Below are positions 28,040 through 36,515 of a stretch of DNA of 64,000 nt, piece by piece (position 1 is the first letter of the stretch; every line of letters begins with the position of its first letter). The position numbers and the translations under genes were made by a program. The notes below the pieces were generated by a model. The model made no database searches and was not told where the DNA came from. It saw only the letters and a program-made list of their open reading frames with translations. Origin of the DNA: CAZXYS01 sp964645005 (lineage in GTDB: Bacteria; Bacteroidota; Ignavibacteria; Kapaibacteriales; UBA2268); the NCBI GenBank assembly GCA_964645005.1, contig CAZXYS010000001.1:62001-126000 (forward strand). Reading direction: 5' to 3'.

Positions 28040-29242
28040 TTATCTCTTTCTCTCGACTAATTTCACTGTTTTGGTCATAATTTTGCCGTTGCGCTTGATC
28101 TTCATCGTGAGCTTATCGCCCACCTCGCCTTCATTTATCGCTATCAGGAAATCTTCTTCGCGCATAATCTTCATTCCTTCAATCTCGAGGATAATATCGC
28201 CGGGCTCGATGCCTGCTTTTTCCGCTGGAGTATTTCTGTAAAGATTAACGACGACAACGCCTTCCGTCGATTCCAGATCGAAATATTCCTTTATCCGCTC
28301 ATCAACTTTCTTAACTTCAATACCTACCACATAATTGCGATTTATCTCGCCTTCATCCTTGAGCTTGTCGACAATTTTCTTCACCCTGTCAATCGGGATA
28401 GCAAAGCCGATGCCGATAGAACCGGCGCCCTGTCTGGTTTGCGCCGTCGAAAAGATAATCGTGTTCATGGCTATCACTTCACCGAGAGAATTCACCAGCG
28501 GTCCGCCGGAATTCCCCGAACTGATTGCCGCATCCGTTTGAATCATCCCTTTATATACGCGCCCTTCCTGGAACATATTCACGCCGATATTCGAGACAAC
28601 GCCCACAGTCACTGTCGGCTTCGCATTTATATCAAACAAGCCGAACGGATTGCCGAAAGCAATAACCCATTCGCCGGGCATTATATCTTTGGAATTGCCG
28701 AGTTTAAGATAGGGAAGGTCTTTACCGTCGATTTTCAACAGCGCCACATCGGAAACTTTATCCGAGCCGATGATCTCGGCGTCGTAAGTCTCTCCGCCGG
28801 TAGTGGTTATAATTACTTCCGAAGCATTTCCCGCAACATGGTGATTCGTCAGGATATATCCGTCCGGCGAGATAAGAAAACCCGAACCAAGCCCGCTCAG
28901 CTCATATTTGCGGTAGCGCGGCTTTCTTTCCCCGAAAAAGTGCCTGAAAAAAGGATCATTCATAAACGGGTCATACACCTGGACTTTCCTTACTTCCGTC
29001 ACATTTATTCCTACAATTGCTGGTGAAACCTTCTGTACAGCATTGGTTATAGCATTTTGCCGGGAAGCCGTAACCGCTCTTGTCGTTGAGTTTTGTTCCT
29101 GCTCGGAATAAGAACTTCCGGAAACATAGAGCTTGCTTTCGGCATCGCTATTATTGGCTTCGGGTTTGGATTCTTGGGAATTGCAGCTTGAAAATGAAAG
29201 AATAAAGGCAAAAAATAAAATATAAATTGATCTGAATTTCAT
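28040..29242 (-). CDS. HtrA/Deg-family serine protease, lipoprotein, one PDZ domain
   Basis: A protein of 400 residues with a lipoprotein signal (about 1-19, FSSC as lipobox), so it is probably anchored in the periplasm. The trypsin-like domain (about 60-270) has the catalytic His in ILTNHHVAG, Asp in VSDVALLKI and Ser in SSGNSGGPLVN. One PDZ domain covers about 290-390 (VVVNLYRNTPAEKAGIEPGDIILEI). DegP and DegQ have two PDZ domains, so this is closer to DegS-like architecture but lacks its transmembrane anchor. It degrades misfolded envelope proteins. Its stop codon abuts the lptB start, suggesting an envelope operon. Confidence 0.93.
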   Translation of the reverse strand: MKFRSIYILFFAFILSFSSCNSQESKPEANNSDAESKLYVSGSSYSEQEQNSTTRAVTASRQNAITNAVQKVSPAIVGINVTEVRKVQVYDPFMNDPFFRHFFGERKPRYRKYELSGLGSGFLISPDGYILTNHHVAGNASEVIITTTGGETYDAEIIGSDKVSDVALLKIDGKDLPYLKLGNSKDIMPGEWVIAFGNPFGLFDINAKPTVTVGVVSNIGVNMFQEGRVYKGMIQTDAAISSGNSGGPLVNSLGEVIAMNTIIFSTAQTRQGAGSIGIGFAIPIDRVKKIVDKLKDEGEINRNYVVGIEVKKVDERIKEYFDLESTEGVVVVNLYRNTPAEKAGIEPGDIILEIEGMKIMREEDFLIAINEGEVGDKLTMKIKRNGKIMTKTVKLVERKR

Positions 29243-29416
29243 TAGTTATCCCGTATATTAAAAAAAATCTTCATATTTATTAATAATTAATATAATTTAG
29301 TCCGATAAACACAGACGCTTGTTATATAACGAAATATCCTTTCAAAAATTTATTGAATAAACTTTCTCAAAGTTCGTAATTTCGGATAAGTTAACCTAAC
29401 ACGAATTACAATTTAT

Positions 29417-29935
29417 ATTACGAAAAAACAGGCAAAACGATACATAATATGAAAACATTAATATAATTCATTGCAACACCGTGCTTTAGCACGGCGCAAA
29501 TATAATCAACACCGTGCTTTAGCACGGTGCATCGCTTAGCACGGTGCTAATTCATAAGAATTGATCTACTTTTTTCAACAAGCTTAAACCTGCAGCAAGC
29601 TAAAGCTTGCTGTTGCAATCTATTACGAAAAAACAGGCAAAACGATACATAATATGAAAGCATTAATATAATTCATTGCAACACCGTGCTTTAGCACGGT
29701 GCAAATATAATCAACACCGTGCTTTAGCACGGTGCATCGCTTAGCACGGCGCATCGCTTAGCACGGTGCATCGCTTAGNNNNNNNNNNNNNNNNNNNNNN
29801 NNNNNNNNNNNNNNNNNNNNNNNNNNNNNNNNNNNNNNNNNNNNNNNNNNNNNNNNNNNNNNNNNNNNNNNNNNNNNNCAAGCTTAAACCTGCAGCAAGC
29901 TAAAGCTTGCTGTTGCAATCTATTACGAAAAAATT
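29417..29935. repeat. 205-bp tandem repeat array made of hairpins, interrupted by an assembly gap
   Basis: The unit starting ATTACGAAAAAACAGGCAAA occurs at 29417 and again at 29622 (period 205 bp), and its end recurs after the Ns (29879-29935). Each unit holds 20-base hairpins: CACCGTGC-TTTA-GCACGGTG at 29510-29529, 29682-29701 and 29715-29734 (one mismatch in the copy at 29477-29496), and CAGCAAGC-TAAA-GCTTGCTG at 29593-29612 and 29893-29912. A 17-bp sub-repeat GCATCGCTTAGCACGGT follows, present once in unit 1 and at least three times in unit 2. The rest of 29243-29416 is AT-rich leader of the htrA-like gene. Confidence 0.9.
29769..29878. other. Run of 110 N (scaffold gap)
   Basis: Unsequenced or unassembled bases inside the tandem repeat array. 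The gap sits just after the third copy of the 17-bp sub-repeat, so the true number of repeats and the true gap length are unknown. Confidence 0.99.
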
Positions 29936-29963
29936 TTGCATTTTGGGAATTAAAACTAATTCA

Positions 29964-32483
29964 ATGGCAAAAACAGCACAAATAGCGCTTCCAATCCCGT
30001 CGAAACAGTTCTTCACCTATCTCATTCCCGAGGAGATCGGGGAAAATGATCTCATCGGCAGGCGTGCGCTCGTACCTTTCGGCAAACGCACGCTTACCGG
30101 CGTCATCATCGAGACAGCCGAATCCGATGACACCGGCAAACTCAAACCTATCCACGAACTGCTCGACGTCAAGCCGTCCTTCTCAACTAAGCACCTCGGA
30201 TTCATCCGCTGGATAGCCGATTATTACTACTCGAGCCCCGGCGAGATACTCAGGTCCGCTCTGCCGCAGGGAATGTCGCCGCAGAGCGTACTCAAGATCC
30301 ACATAATCAAGGAAATAACCGGCGACGACATAAAAAAAATATCCAAACGCGCCCCGAAACGTGCGGAACTTCTGCAAAAACTTTCCGGGCATTCAGGTTA
30401 CCTAACGGTCAAATTTTTGGAAAAGGAACTCAAAAGCGAGAATATAGCCGCGCAATTGACGAATCTCGAGCAGCAGGGCTTCATCGAGATCGAACGCATT
30501 GTCGAAAAGGACATCCGCTCGAAAAAGCAGAAAGCCGTCGCCCTCACCGAAGAATTAATGAACGACGAAGAAAAGCTCAAAGAGATCTTCGACGAACTCG
30601 ACGAAAAAGCCCATAAGCAGTCCATGCTCTTGAGCCACATCTATCTTTACGAAAAGCTCAATTCCGCGCCGGCACTTGTTTCTGACGCGCTGCGGGAAAT
30701 GCAGGCTTCGATGTCCGCCCTCAACGCCCTGAAGGAAAAGGGATACGCCCGCATCATGGAAGTCGAAGTTGACCGCGCCCGCCGCGAACCTTTAGGCGAA
30801 TCCCTCGCTCCGAAAGACGAGATCTCGTTCGAATTAACCGACGAGCAAACTGCCGCCAGAGATACTATCTTCGAAGCCCTGACAGCAGCCAAATTTAAGC
30901 CCTTCCTGCTTTTCGGCGTGACCGGCAGCGGCAAGACCTTGCTATACATGCACGCCGCAAGAAAAGCCCTTAACGAAGGAAAAAACGTACTCATACTCGT
31001 GCCTGAAATATCTCTAACACCGCAATTGATCGACCGTTTCGAGAGGGTTTTCGGCAGCGAAACAGCCCTCTACCACAGCCGCATGTCCGAAGGCGAGCGC
31101 TTCGACACTTGGCGGAACATCCGCGAAGGGAAATCGCGCATAGTTCTTGGCGCTCGTTCGGCAATATTCGTACCGCTGGAAAACATAGGACTGATAATAG
31201 TTGACGAAGAGCATGAATTTTCCTACAAGCAGGAAAAAGGACAGCCCGGCTATCATGCGCGGGATTGCGCCGTCGTTCGCGGGAAAATGGAAGATGCCGT
31301 CGTAGTGCTGGGTTCGTCAACGCCTTCGATCGAGAGTATGTACAATGTCGAATCCGGCAAATACGAACTGCTCGAGCTCACAAAACGCGCTGACGACGCC
31401 GAAGCCCCGCCAATCGAGGTCATCGACATGCTCAACGCCCGCAAGAAAGGTCGCACAGCGGGCAATTACTCTATCGACCTGCTGAACGACATAAAAGACC
31501 GCATCGAAAAAGAGGAAGGAACCATAATCTTCCAGAACAGGCGCGGCTTTTCATCGTACCTGGAATGTCCTGACTGCGGGCATGTCCCGATGTGCACAAA
31601 CTGCGACGTCACTCTCACTTTCCACAAAAAAGTAAACCAACTGCGCTGCCATTACTGCGGCTACACCATCCCTGCGTTCAAAGCCTGCCGCGTATGCGGC
31701 TACCCCGAGATGAAAGAAAAAGGTTCCGGCACCCAGCGCGTCGAGGACGAACTCAGCGACCGACTGCTGCAGGACGACGTCGAAGCCGACGTAGTCCGCA
31801 TGGACCTCGACACCACCCGCCGGAAAGGCGCCATGCGCCGCATCTTGAAGGACTTTGCCTCGGGGAAAACGGATATCATCGTCGGCACACAGATGGTATC
31901 CAAGGGGCTCGACTTCGAGCGGGTGACACTTGTCGGCGTGTTAAATGCCGACCTGCACTTATTCCTGCCGGATTTCCGTTCCGCCGAGCGCACTTATCAG
32001 ATCATCAATCAGGTAGCCGGCAGAGCGGGCAGAAGCAGGGACAAGAAAAGCAAGGTCATCGTCCAGACTTCCCACCCAGAGCACCCTGCTATCGTAACCG
32101 CCGTCAGAAACACCTACAATGAATTTTACCGAGAAGAGCTAAAAACCCGCCGGGACGCTTTCTATCCGCCGTATTCTCGCTTTGTAGTGATCGAATTTTC
32201 CGGCAAAGATGAGAAAAAGACGGAAACTCAATCCCGCCATTTCGCCTCATTCCTTCCCATGAAGAACAAGGTCATGGAACGGCTGGGACCCGTCCCGCCA
32301 TTCATTGCCCGCCTGAAAACCTACTACCGACGGATAATCATCATCAAGAACAACAAGACTGCCGACGCATCCGGCAGGATCCTGCGCAAACACCTCGACC
32401 GCGCCTTCGACGAATACGGAAAGAAATACTCGACCTCGGCGGTACGGATTAAGGTGGACATTGATGCGTACGGGGCGGTATAG
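29964..32483 (+). CDS. priA: Primosomal replication helicase PriA
   Basis: A protein of 839 residues from the ATG at 29964 (AKTAQIALPIPSKQFFTYLIP); an upstream TTG at 29907 would add a repeat-derived, non-conserved stretch and is rejected. The N-terminal DNA-binding domain (about 5-110) precedes the SF2 helicase core: Walker A LFGVTGSGKT and DEEH box (LIIVDEEHEFSYK). An insert follows with four zinc-binding cysteine pairs (CPDC, CTNC, CHYC, CRVC), then QMVSKGLDFE and QVAGRAGRS motifs. PriA reloads the replisome at stalled forks. The gene is richer in C-ending codons than the AT-rich genes nearby. It begins right after the repeat array. Confidence 0.96.
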   Translation: MAKTAQIALPIPSKQFFTYLIPEEIGENDLIGRRALVPFGKRTLTGVIIETAESDDTGKLKPIHELLDVKPSFSTKHLGFIRWIADYYYSSPGEILRSALPQGMSPQSVLKIHIIKEITGDDIKKISKRAPKRAELLQKLSGHSGYLTVKFLEKELKSENIAAQLTNLEQQGFIEIERIVEKDIRSKKQKAVALTEELMNDEEKLKEIFDELDEKAHKQSMLLSHIYLYEKLNSAPALVSDALREMQASMSALNALKEKGYARIMEVEVDRARREPLGESLAPKDEISFELTDEQTAARDTIFEALTAAKFKPFLLFGVTGSGKTLLYMHAARKALNEGKNVLILVPEISLTPQLIDRFERVFGSETALYHSRMSEGERFDTWRNIREGKSRIVLGARSAIFVPLENIGLIIVDEEHEFSYKQEKGQPGYHARDCAVVRGKMEDAVVVLGSSTPSIESMYNVESGKYELLELTKRADDAEAPPIEVIDMLNARKKGRTAGNYSIDLLNDIKDRIEKEEGTIIFQNRRGFSSYLECPDCGHVPMCTNCDVTLTFHKKVNQLRCHYCGYTIPAFKACRVCGYPEMKEKGSGTQRVEDELSDRLLQDDVEADVVRMDLDTTRRKGAMRRILKDFASGKTDIIVGTQMVSKGLDFERVTLVGVLNADLHLFLPDFRSAERTYQIINQVAGRAGRSRDKKSKVIVQTSHPEHPAIVTAVRNTYNEFYREELKTRRDAFYPPYSRFVVIEFSGKDEKKTETQSRHFASFLPMKNKVMERLGPVPPFIARLKTYYRRIIIIKNNKTADASGRILRKHLDRAFDEYGKKYSTSAVRIKVDIDAYGAV

Positions 32484-32599
32484 TTCGTCCAATCCAGTCT
32501 TTTTCATCAAAACAAATTTTCTCGTAAATTTTAATTTAATAAATTATGGATAAAGGTTAACGGCAAACGGCTAAAGTTAAGGAATCAGGCGGTCAATTT

Positions 32600-32673
32600 G
32601 GCGGTGTCCCAAAACTAAGAAAATATCATACCTGCGAATGTCTTTAGAGGCTGCTTCAGCAGGGAAGGAATCT
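32600..32673 (+). repeat. Interspersed repeat module D, second copy
   Basis: GGTGTCCCAAAACTAAGAAA leads to CATACCTGCGAATGTCTTTA and GGCTGCTTCAGCAGGG. It matches the D copies at 27080-27145 and (reversed) 51837-51895, with the core CCTGCGAATGTCTTTAGA identical to the first. The hairpin here is CTGC-TTCA-GCAG. Confidence 0.8.
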
Positions 32674-32689
32674 TATTCCCCTCATTGAG

Positions 32690-32800
32690 GGATGGCACGC
32701 CGAAGTTGAAGCGCAGCGGAAACCACGCCTTGGCGTGGGCGTGACGGGGTGGACTCTTAATTCCCCTTAAAAAAGGAGACAAAGGGGGTTGTATTAATTC
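32690..32800. repeat. Interspersed repeat related to module A (diverged)
   Basis: This segment reads GAAGCGCAGCGGAAACCACG, then CCTTGGCGTGGGCGTGACGG, GGTGGACTC, and TTCCCCTTAAAAAAGG. On the other strand it opens CCACCCCGTCACGCCCACGC, so it shares the CCACCCCGT head of module A. An eroded relative with GCGCAGCG, GCGTGACAGGGT and TTTCCCCTAAAAAAGG is at 47386-47475. Confidence 0.65.
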
Positions 32801-32897
32801 TTAATTCCTCATTCTTAATTCGTAATTGAATGCCCCGTCTCCGTCAGATATTACATCTAACGAAACACCTCATATACAACTGTCATGCTTTCTATTC

Positions 32898-32983
32898 CCC
32901 AAATCATCTAAATCCCAAAATCCCCCGAATCACAGTTCAAAACAAAATCAGGGAAATCAGAATAATCAGCCCAAATATGCGGT
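32898..32983. repeat. GATT-rich repeat-like block
   Basis: Read on the minus strand this block is TGATTATTCTGATTTCCCTG, ATTTTGTTTTGAACTGTGAT, TCGGGGGATTTTGGGATTTA, GATGATTTGGGG, a series of GATT words at short intervals. From memory, similar sequences recur in many unrelated bacterial genomes; that needs a search. A short open frame across it (32826-33074) has no recognisable protein features and is not called. The rest of 32484-33267 shows no gene. Confidence 0.45.
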
Positions 32984-33267
32984 TCAAGCCTGTAACCGGC
33001 AGCCTATAGCCAAAAAATTGATACCAGTTCAAAATCGGTCTCATTTGGCATCAAAAAACATCAAAATCACTTGAAATGGGCGCCGGTTCAAACAAAACGA
33101 TGACACCTAAAATTAATCCGGTTGATACCAAACGATTAATACTAAGACTTTTTAAATTTTAAACAAAATTCAGGTTCCGGATAAACTCAATCATCATATA
33201 TTTCAGGAATTTTTTCTTAATTTTATACTTTACAGAATTTTACTTAACAAACAAACAGACGACAAAA

Positions 33268-34494
33268 ATGCGTTTACCATTACGCATAGCATTGCGGTAC
33301 ATATTTTCGAGGCGGTCGTTCCATTTCATCACCGTCATCACCTTCATCTCGATAGTGGGGATTACGGTGGGCGTAGCTGCGCTGATAACGGTAATCTCTA
33401 TCTTCAACGGTTTCGGCGATTTAACCGAAAAGCAAATCGTCGGCTTCGATCCGCACATCCGCATAACCTCGGAAAATGAAAATCCGGAGGAAACCTTCGA
33501 AAAATTGCTGCCGGAGATTCAAAAAATCGAGGAAGTTAAGGCGGCATCGACGGCTATCCGCGGAAGGGTTGTCGCCACAAAAGGCTCAAACGTCAACGTC
33601 TTCAACCTTATTGCGCTGCCGCCGGAACGCAGCGATTACTATTCCATCCTTGCTCGCAACGTCACTATCGGCGAGTTCGACCTTACTGGCGGAAACCTGC
33701 CCGGCATCGTTCTGGGGATAGCGTTGGCGGATAAGCTAAACGTCCTTCCAAAAGACACGCTTATCCTTATGTCGCCCAAAATGGTAGAAACATCGCTCAG
33801 AACTTACCGCAAAAAAGCAGGCATGAAATGCGTCGTCACCGGCATTTTCCGCACAAACTTCGAGGCGGACCAAATCTACGGCTTCGTATCGGAAAGCGTC
33901 GGCAGGCAGCTATTCTCACCAATCCCGAAGACCTCATACACTATGGCTCTCAGGCTGGAATCTTTAGAGAAAGCAGGCAAAGTCGAAAAATCAATAAAAA
34001 AACTGCTGCCAGCCGGTTTCAACATCGTGACATGGAAAGACCTGAACGAAGAACTTTTCAACGTAATGGAATTCGAGCGCATGGCGGCATTCGTAATACT
34101 AAGTCTCATAATAATTATCGCCGCTTTCAACGTGCTCGCCTCGCTGTCGATGACCGTCGTCGAAAAGCGCCGCGACATCGCAGCGCTCAAATCCTTCGGA
34201 GCCACCGACAGACTTATCCGCAACACCTTCCTCACCGAAGGCTTGATAATCGGCGTCATCAGCACAACGCTCGGCACAGCTATAGGACTGTTCTTATGCT
34301 TCGGACAGATAGAATACGGCTGGTTCGCTCTGGACGGGCAGCAGTACATCGTGAATGCAATACCGGTGCTGGTAAATGCGACAGATGTTGCCATCATAGC
34401 CGTTTTTTCATTGCTATTATCCTTTCTGGCGACCATCTACCCCGCAAAGCGAGCATCAGATGTGGTTATCGCCGAATCTATAAGAGATGAATAA
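33268..34494 (+). CDS. Lipoprotein-release ABC transporter permease, LolC/LolE family
   Basis: A protein of 408 residues. It has the LolC/E N-terminal motif (LRIALRYIFSRR), a membrane helix (about 20-45), a large periplasmic MacB-PCD-like domain (about 50-265), and three C-terminal helices (about 275-300, 325-350, 370-395). The coupling helix reads SMTVVEKRRDIAALKSFGA. These permeases, with LolD, extract lipoproteins from the inner membrane for transfer to LolA. No lolD is nearby, so assignment to LolC or LolE (or a LolF-like single subunit) is not possible. It ends 18 bp from the convergent VWA/OmpA lipoprotein gene. Confidence 0.9.
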   Translation: MRLPLRIALRYIFSRRSFHFITVITFISIVGITVGVAALITVISIFNGFGDLTEKQIVGFDPHIRITSENENPEETFEKLLPEIQKIEEVKAASTAIRGRVVATKGSNVNVFNLIALPPERSDYYSILARNVTIGEFDLTGGNLPGIVLGIALADKLNVLPKDTLILMSPKMVETSLRTYRKKAGMKCVVTGIFRTNFEADQIYGFVSESVGRQLFSPIPKTSYTMALRLESLEKAGKVEKSIKKLLPAGFNIVTWKDLNEELFNVMEFERMAAFVILSLIIIIAAFNVLASLSMTVVEKRRDIAALKSFGATDRLIRNTFLTEGLIIGVISTTLGTAIGLFLCFGQIEYGWFALDGQQYIVNAIPVLVNATDVAIIAVFSLLLSFLATIYPAKRASDVVIAESIRDE

Positions 34495-34512
34495 ACCTGA
34501 TTTTCAATAACA

Positions 34513-36396
34513 TCAATCTACGGTAAACGATGCGCGATATTTCTCGGAAAGTTCCTTGGCGGAATTTTTTGCTTCACTGTAAGTTTTGTAACCCCATAAC
34601 TTTACGCGATAGATAGGTTTGTGATTGTGAAGATAACGCTCATAGTAAGCTTGTTTGCCTTTTCTTTCCCATTCTTCCACTTTCAGCAAAGCCTTTTCCT
34701 CTGTCCAGGTCTGCTCGGCGATTATCTCAAATGGCATCAACTCCGGATCCAGCCATTTAATCTCCACCCGCCTGTTATAGTAAAGTTGCCATTCTTCCCT
34801 GGGGATATAATAGACAGGCTTATTGCTGCCCTCGGCTTTAACTCTTATCTGGTGCGGAGCTGCGCCTTTTGTGATTAATTCTCTTCGCACCAATTGCGCT
34901 CGTTGGAGTGACAATTGCTGATCCGTTTCACTCTTTTCCTCATAACTGTGACCAATCAACTGCACTGCATAGGCAGGATTATCTTTGAGAACTTCTGCCA
35001 ATGATTCAATATTATCATGAAATTGTTCTGCAACTTTGTCAATACCCTCAGTATATGCGGCAACTGCTTGATAACCCGAATATTGAGCCCAAGGCTGAAT
35101 AATTATACGTGTATCATCTGAGAGCACTTTTTCATCAAGCGGAATTGACAGCTTTGAATTTATTTCCCTGCATTTCCCCAGAAAATTGTCTACAGGAAAC
35201 TCAACCGAGTAATGTGTTTTCCCGGAAAAGATAATTTCCTGAAGGATTAGATTGATGTTAGATATCTCATAATCCTGAATATAATAATACTTGCCCCCGG
35301 TAACGGAACAGAGATATTTTAAGGAGTAACTCTCTATAGCGCCGCCAATACCGATGATATAGATCGGGATACCAAATTCTTTAGCAATGTCCGCGACATC
35401 CTGAGCATCATAAATTATCGAAGAATTGTCCGCTCCGTAAACCACCATTATATATAAATTTTTTCCTTCTTTTTTTGAAGAACCTAACTGTACTATTGAT
35501 TTAAAAGCTGTTTTATATAAAGCGCTTAAGCCGCTTTTTTCAGGGTGAGCATAGGTCTTTAGTCGCCAGTGGGCATTTTCAGCCGGTAATAATTTTGTAA
35601 CCTGCTCAATATTTTGATTGAAAGTAGAAAACATCATAGCATCAGATTGATCAAGCTTTGAAGAGAATTCCTTTAAATTTTTTATCAATTGCGGAAGATT
35701 CTTAGCTGCTGCTGATTTTTCTACTGAAATCCCAATGTTCAATCCATCATCGGAGCTTGTGAACTCTTGTTCATTCAATACCGAGAGCTTAATTTGAGAA
35801 GTTTCATGCCTGCAAAAATTTTCAATATTTATCTGAGCCTGCTTTTCGGATAACCCTGGGATATAGTTGCCATATTGATCCAGAATTAAAAACTGAAGCT
35901 CAAGTTTATCATTATCATCGCCAGGATGAATGATTCTCATTAGCTTTATTTGACGTAAAGCATAATCACTACCTTTGTCAATTTTGCCGGACAGAAATTC
36001 TGATGGTTTGTAGGATTGATTAAGATCAAGGGGTGTAAGAGTTTGCGGACCTCTTCTCGGCGAGCCGGTATCTTTCGGATTCACAAACACCCTCCAGCTA
36101 TATCTCATGGTTTCATCGTCCTGATGAACTGTGATTATATATTGTGTATCTTCACTCGGACTGACATAGGCACTGTCCAGCCCGTTAAACACTCCCTGTA
36201 TCTTGTCAATTGTAACTTCATCAGCGTAATTGAAATGCCATTTGAGTTTGGCTGTTTCTCCTTTTTGAATTACGGAAAAGCCTTTTAGGTCAACCAGTTC
36301 AAGTGGGGGACTAGCACAGCCTGAAATTAAGATCACTATAATTATAATATAATATTTGTAAGATATTAAAGCCTGCTTTAAGCCCGTTTGAAGCAT
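34513..36396 (-). CDS. Lipoprotein with VWA-like, OmpA and SPOR-like domains
   Basis: A protein of 627 residues. The signal peptide ends in lipobox ISGC (Cys27). Residues ~28-110 form an Ig-like domain. A VWA-like Rossmann domain covers about 205-395 (GLNIGISVEKS...NLYIMVVYGADNSSIIYDAQ...IYIIGIGGAIES), with a degenerate metal site. An OmpA-like domain follows (about 460-560, YAVQLIGHSYEEKSETDQQLS...YNRRVEIKWL). The final ~65 residues (EWERKGKQAYYERYL...YRVKLWGYKTYSEAKNSAKEL) look like a SPOR/peptidoglycan-binding repeat. This combination suggests an outer-membrane lipoprotein that binds the cell wall and a protein partner. I do not know a named family with this order. Confidence 0.8.
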   Translation of the reverse strand: MLQTGLKQALISYKYYIIIIVILISGCASPPLELVDLKGFSVIQKGETAKLKWHFNYADEVTIDKIQGVFNGLDSAYVSPSEDTQYIITVHQDDETMRYSWRVFVNPKDTGSPRRGPQTLTPLDLNQSYKPSEFLSGKIDKGSDYALRQIKLMRIIHPGDDNDKLELQFLILDQYGNYIPGLSEKQAQINIENFCRHETSQIKLSVLNEQEFTSSDDGLNIGISVEKSAAAKNLPQLIKNLKEFSSKLDQSDAMMFSTFNQNIEQVTKLLPAENAHWRLKTYAHPEKSGLSALYKTAFKSIVQLGSSKKEGKNLYIMVVYGADNSSIIYDAQDVADIAKEFGIPIYIIGIGGAIESYSLKYLCSVTGGKYYYIQDYEISNINLILQEIIFSGKTHYSVEFPVDNFLGKCREINSKLSIPLDEKVLSDDTRIIIQPWAQYSGYQAVAAYTEGIDKVAEQFHDNIESLAEVLKDNPAYAVQLIGHSYEEKSETDQQLSLQRAQLVRRELITKGAAPHQIRVKAEGSNKPVYYIPREEWQLYYNRRVEIKWLDPELMPFEIIAEQTWTEEKALLKVEEWERKGKQAYYERYLHNHKPIYRVKLWGYKTYSEAKNSAKELSEKYRASFTVD

Positions 36397-36515
36397 GATC
36401 TCTTCTGTATTTGTTAATTTTTTTTGTTAATATATAAAATTTATCCTAAAGTCAAAAAAGTAAACTTGATCGTGGTATAAGTTATCGGATGATTTCTTTG
36501 ATCATTAAATGAAAT

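Noticed and set aside
28439..29026. Antisense frame of 195 codons over the HtrA-like gene
   Set aside because: Shadow frame; the protease has its complete catalytic triad on the other strand.
29417..29935. Could the tandem array be a CRISPR?
   Set aside because: The units are 205-bp tandem copies with internal hairpins and no unique spacers of regular length; no cas gene is in the window.
29907..29963. Upstream TTG start for priA
   Set aside because: The extra residues come from repeat sequence and lack family similarity; the ATG at 29964 begins the conserved N-terminus.
31592..32122. Open frame of 176 codons on the same strand inside priA
   Set aside because: It is a shadow frame in a C-rich coding region; priA itself has full family motifs across it.
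32826..33074. Possible small gene of 82 codons
   Set aside because: Lies across the GATT-rich repeat-like block, has no ribosome-binding site and no recognisable protein pattern.
33828..34490. Open frame of 220 codons in another frame inside the LolC/E-like gene
   Set aside because: Its product is arginine/histidine-rich with no domain, while the LolC/E frame has the expected membrane and coupling-helix motifs.
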